DNA from: an uncultured Enterobacteriaceae bacterium
GTDB lineage: Bacteria > Pseudomonadota > Gammaproteobacteria > Enterobacterales > Enterobacteriaceae
Assembly (NCBI GenBank): GCA_947631255.1
Contig: CANRKT010000023.1
Span: 1-47,051 of the forward strand
DNA length: 47,051 nucleotides
Reading direction: 5' to 3'
Shown in pieces: positions 46,445-47,051 of the stretch. Both the position numbers and the translations under genes were made by a program. The notes beneath the pieces are model-generated. The model was not told the origin of the DNA and did not search any database. It saw only the letters and a list, made by a program, of their open reading frames with translations. Each line of letters starts with the position of its first letter. Within the stretch, counting starts at the first letter, position 1.

Positions 46445-46974
46445 GTTTTATCGGTGCTGATAGTGATGCAAGCTCTGCTCGCTATCGCCCCTGGAACCGA
46501 GGGTCAGACTTTTCCCGTCCCATAAGGCTGTTCCGGTAGCCGATACACACAGTTATTTGAGCACTTCGTTATATCACGGCTGAAAATCAGTACGTTGTAT
46601 GTGTTAACAACGGCCGAAAAGTGATCCCCTCTCTTAAGTTTATCCATTAATCCGACCTGTATCAGCACCGTCCGTATGCATCCTCCCAGTGCGGTTGAGT
46701 AAATCGAGCTCGTCACTTTCTCGTCGCTAAAATTCTCTGCACCGTCGTGGACAGAACACGTCAGTCTGAGATGAAAACCATCCCATTAGACAAAAGACAA
46801 ATGCGTATCACTCCCGTTATCTGTAATTTTATGGCCGCCATAAACGTTATAGTCAGAGAGCAGAGAGACGGGGGCCGGCACGGAAGATATTAGCGGAAAC
46901 ACTCTGCCTCAAATGGAAACGCAGAATCACTGAACAGTAAATCATTGTGTTTACACATCAAGGAGGAAGTGGAG
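46445..46974. other. Gene-poor junction between gntK and bacteriocin gene
   Basis: 530 bases where gntU stands in E. coli. A 70-codon minus-strand ORF (46504-46716, beginning MTSSIYSTALGG) is possible but has no recognised family. The stretch around 46605-46630 (read on the minus strand: GGATCACTTTTCGGCCG, then TTGTTAACA) faintly recalls terminal sequences of insertion elements; I cannot confirm this. The right part must hold the bacteriocin promoter. Confidence 0.4.
46828..46844. promoter_or_regulatory. Perfect palindrome before the bacteriocin gene
   Basis: TTTATGGC-C-GCCATAAA, 8-bp arms with a single central base, about 130 bases before the bacteriocin start. ACGTTATAGT right after it (46844-46853) could hold a -10. 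It is a candidate operator; no known regulator is recognised. Confidence 0.5.
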
Positions 46975-47051
46975 ATGAGCGGTGGAGATGGAAAAAACCA
47001 CAGCAGTGGAGCGCATTCAACAGGTGGGGTGAAAGGCTCATCCGGTAAAGG
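46975..47051 (+). CDS. Colicin E/cloacin-like bacteriocin, N-terminal fragment
   Basis: Only 25 full codons are in the window. MSGGDGKNHSSGAHSTGG matches the start of nuclease colicins (colicin E2/E3 MSGGDGRGHNTGAHSTSG; cloacin DF13 MSGGDGRGPGNSG). This glycine-rich region begins the translocation domain, which in those toxins binds TolB and crosses the outer membrane. AGGAGG sits 8 bases before the ATG. The killing domain (RNase, DNase, tRNase or other) and immunity gene lie past the window end. No canonical LexA box is visible upstream. Confidence 0.88.
   Translation, partial: MSGGDGKNHSSGAHSTGGVKGSSGK

Noticed and set aside
46504-46716. 70-codon minus-strand ORF in the gntK-bacteriocin gap
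   Set aside because: No recognised family, no good ribosome binding site, and unusual composition. Kept only as a remark on the junction.
46929-46938. ACTGAACAGT as a possible LexA box before the bacteriocin gene
   Set aside because: A LexA box needs CTG-N10-CAG over 16 bases; this palindrome is only 10 bases long.
46948-46957. TGTGTTTACACA-like motif as a CRP site
   Set aside because: The spacing between TGTG and CACA is 4 bases; CRP needs 8.
1-47051. CRISPR arrays, tRNA or rRNA genes, complete insertion sequences, prophage genes
   Set aside because: I saw no regularly spaced repeats, no tRNA cloverleaf, no rRNA sequence and no transposase or phage protein in the window.

Overview
The window is chromosomal DNA of a gammaproteobacterium of the order Enterobacterales. 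Nearly every protein matches its Escherichia coli counterpart in length and motifs, and gene order runs in E. coli-like blocks (uspB-uspA, rsmJ-prlC-rlmJ-gor, the xyl cluster, dcrB to gntK). It is not E. coli: dtpB, yhhM, ggt, intact yhhX and gntU are missing from their usual places. A Kdo-hydroxylase gene, a DUF1471 gene and a TetR/MFS pair are present instead, and ERIC-like palindromic repeats are scattered between genes. I cannot fix the genus from sequence alone.

Layout. 1-6.8 kb: stress and housekeeping genes (uspB/uspA divergent, rsmJ-prlC behind a sigma-32 promoter, rlmJ, gor). 6.8-15.1 kb: complete D-xylose locus, xylAB divergent from xylFGHR. 15.1-18.5 kb: kdoO-like, DUF1471, dcrB, yhhQ. 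18.6-22.9 kb: tusA, zntA with a textbook ZntR promoter, yhhN, yhhL, rsmD. 23.0-27.7 kb: ftsY-ftsE-ftsX-rpoH; FtsY carries an enlarged N-terminal domain with 26-residue tandem repeats, and rpoH has a sigma-E promoter and DnaA boxes. 28.0-37.1 kb: branched-chain amino acid transport (livJ, livKHMGF) with panM and an inserted tetR/MFS pair. 37.3-42.4 kb: ugpBAECQ glycerol-3-phosphate/glycerophosphodiester uptake behind a Pho-box array. 42.5-46.4 kb: yhhA, yhhY, the Fur-controlled small RNA RyhB, a decayed yhhX, the pirin yhhW, gntR and gntK. 46.4-47.05 kb: a gene-poor junction and then the first 25 codons of a colicin E/cloacin-like bacteriocin, cut by the window end.

How the genes work together. 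XylFGH imports xylose, XylA and XylB feed it to the pentose phosphate pathway, and XylR controls the locus. LivJ/LivK deliver Leu/Ile/Val to LivHMGF. UgpB-AEC imports G3P and its diesters and UgpQ hydrolyses the diesters. FtsY docks SRP, FtsEX acts at the divisome, RpoH runs the heat-shock response, and prlC is an apparent RpoH target in the same window. GntR represses gntK through an operator that is visible upstream of it.

Most of the window is conserved core. The points most worth a second look are the bacteriocin start in the position of gntU, the dead yhhX with a visible single-base frameshift, the FtsY repeat expansion, a perfect 30-bp palindrome between uspB and uspA, the twin operators of the TetR/MFS pair, and a structured non-coding segment between dcrB and yhhQ. 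I did not find a clearly new multi-gene system inside the window. The bacteriocin locus continues beyond its right edge.
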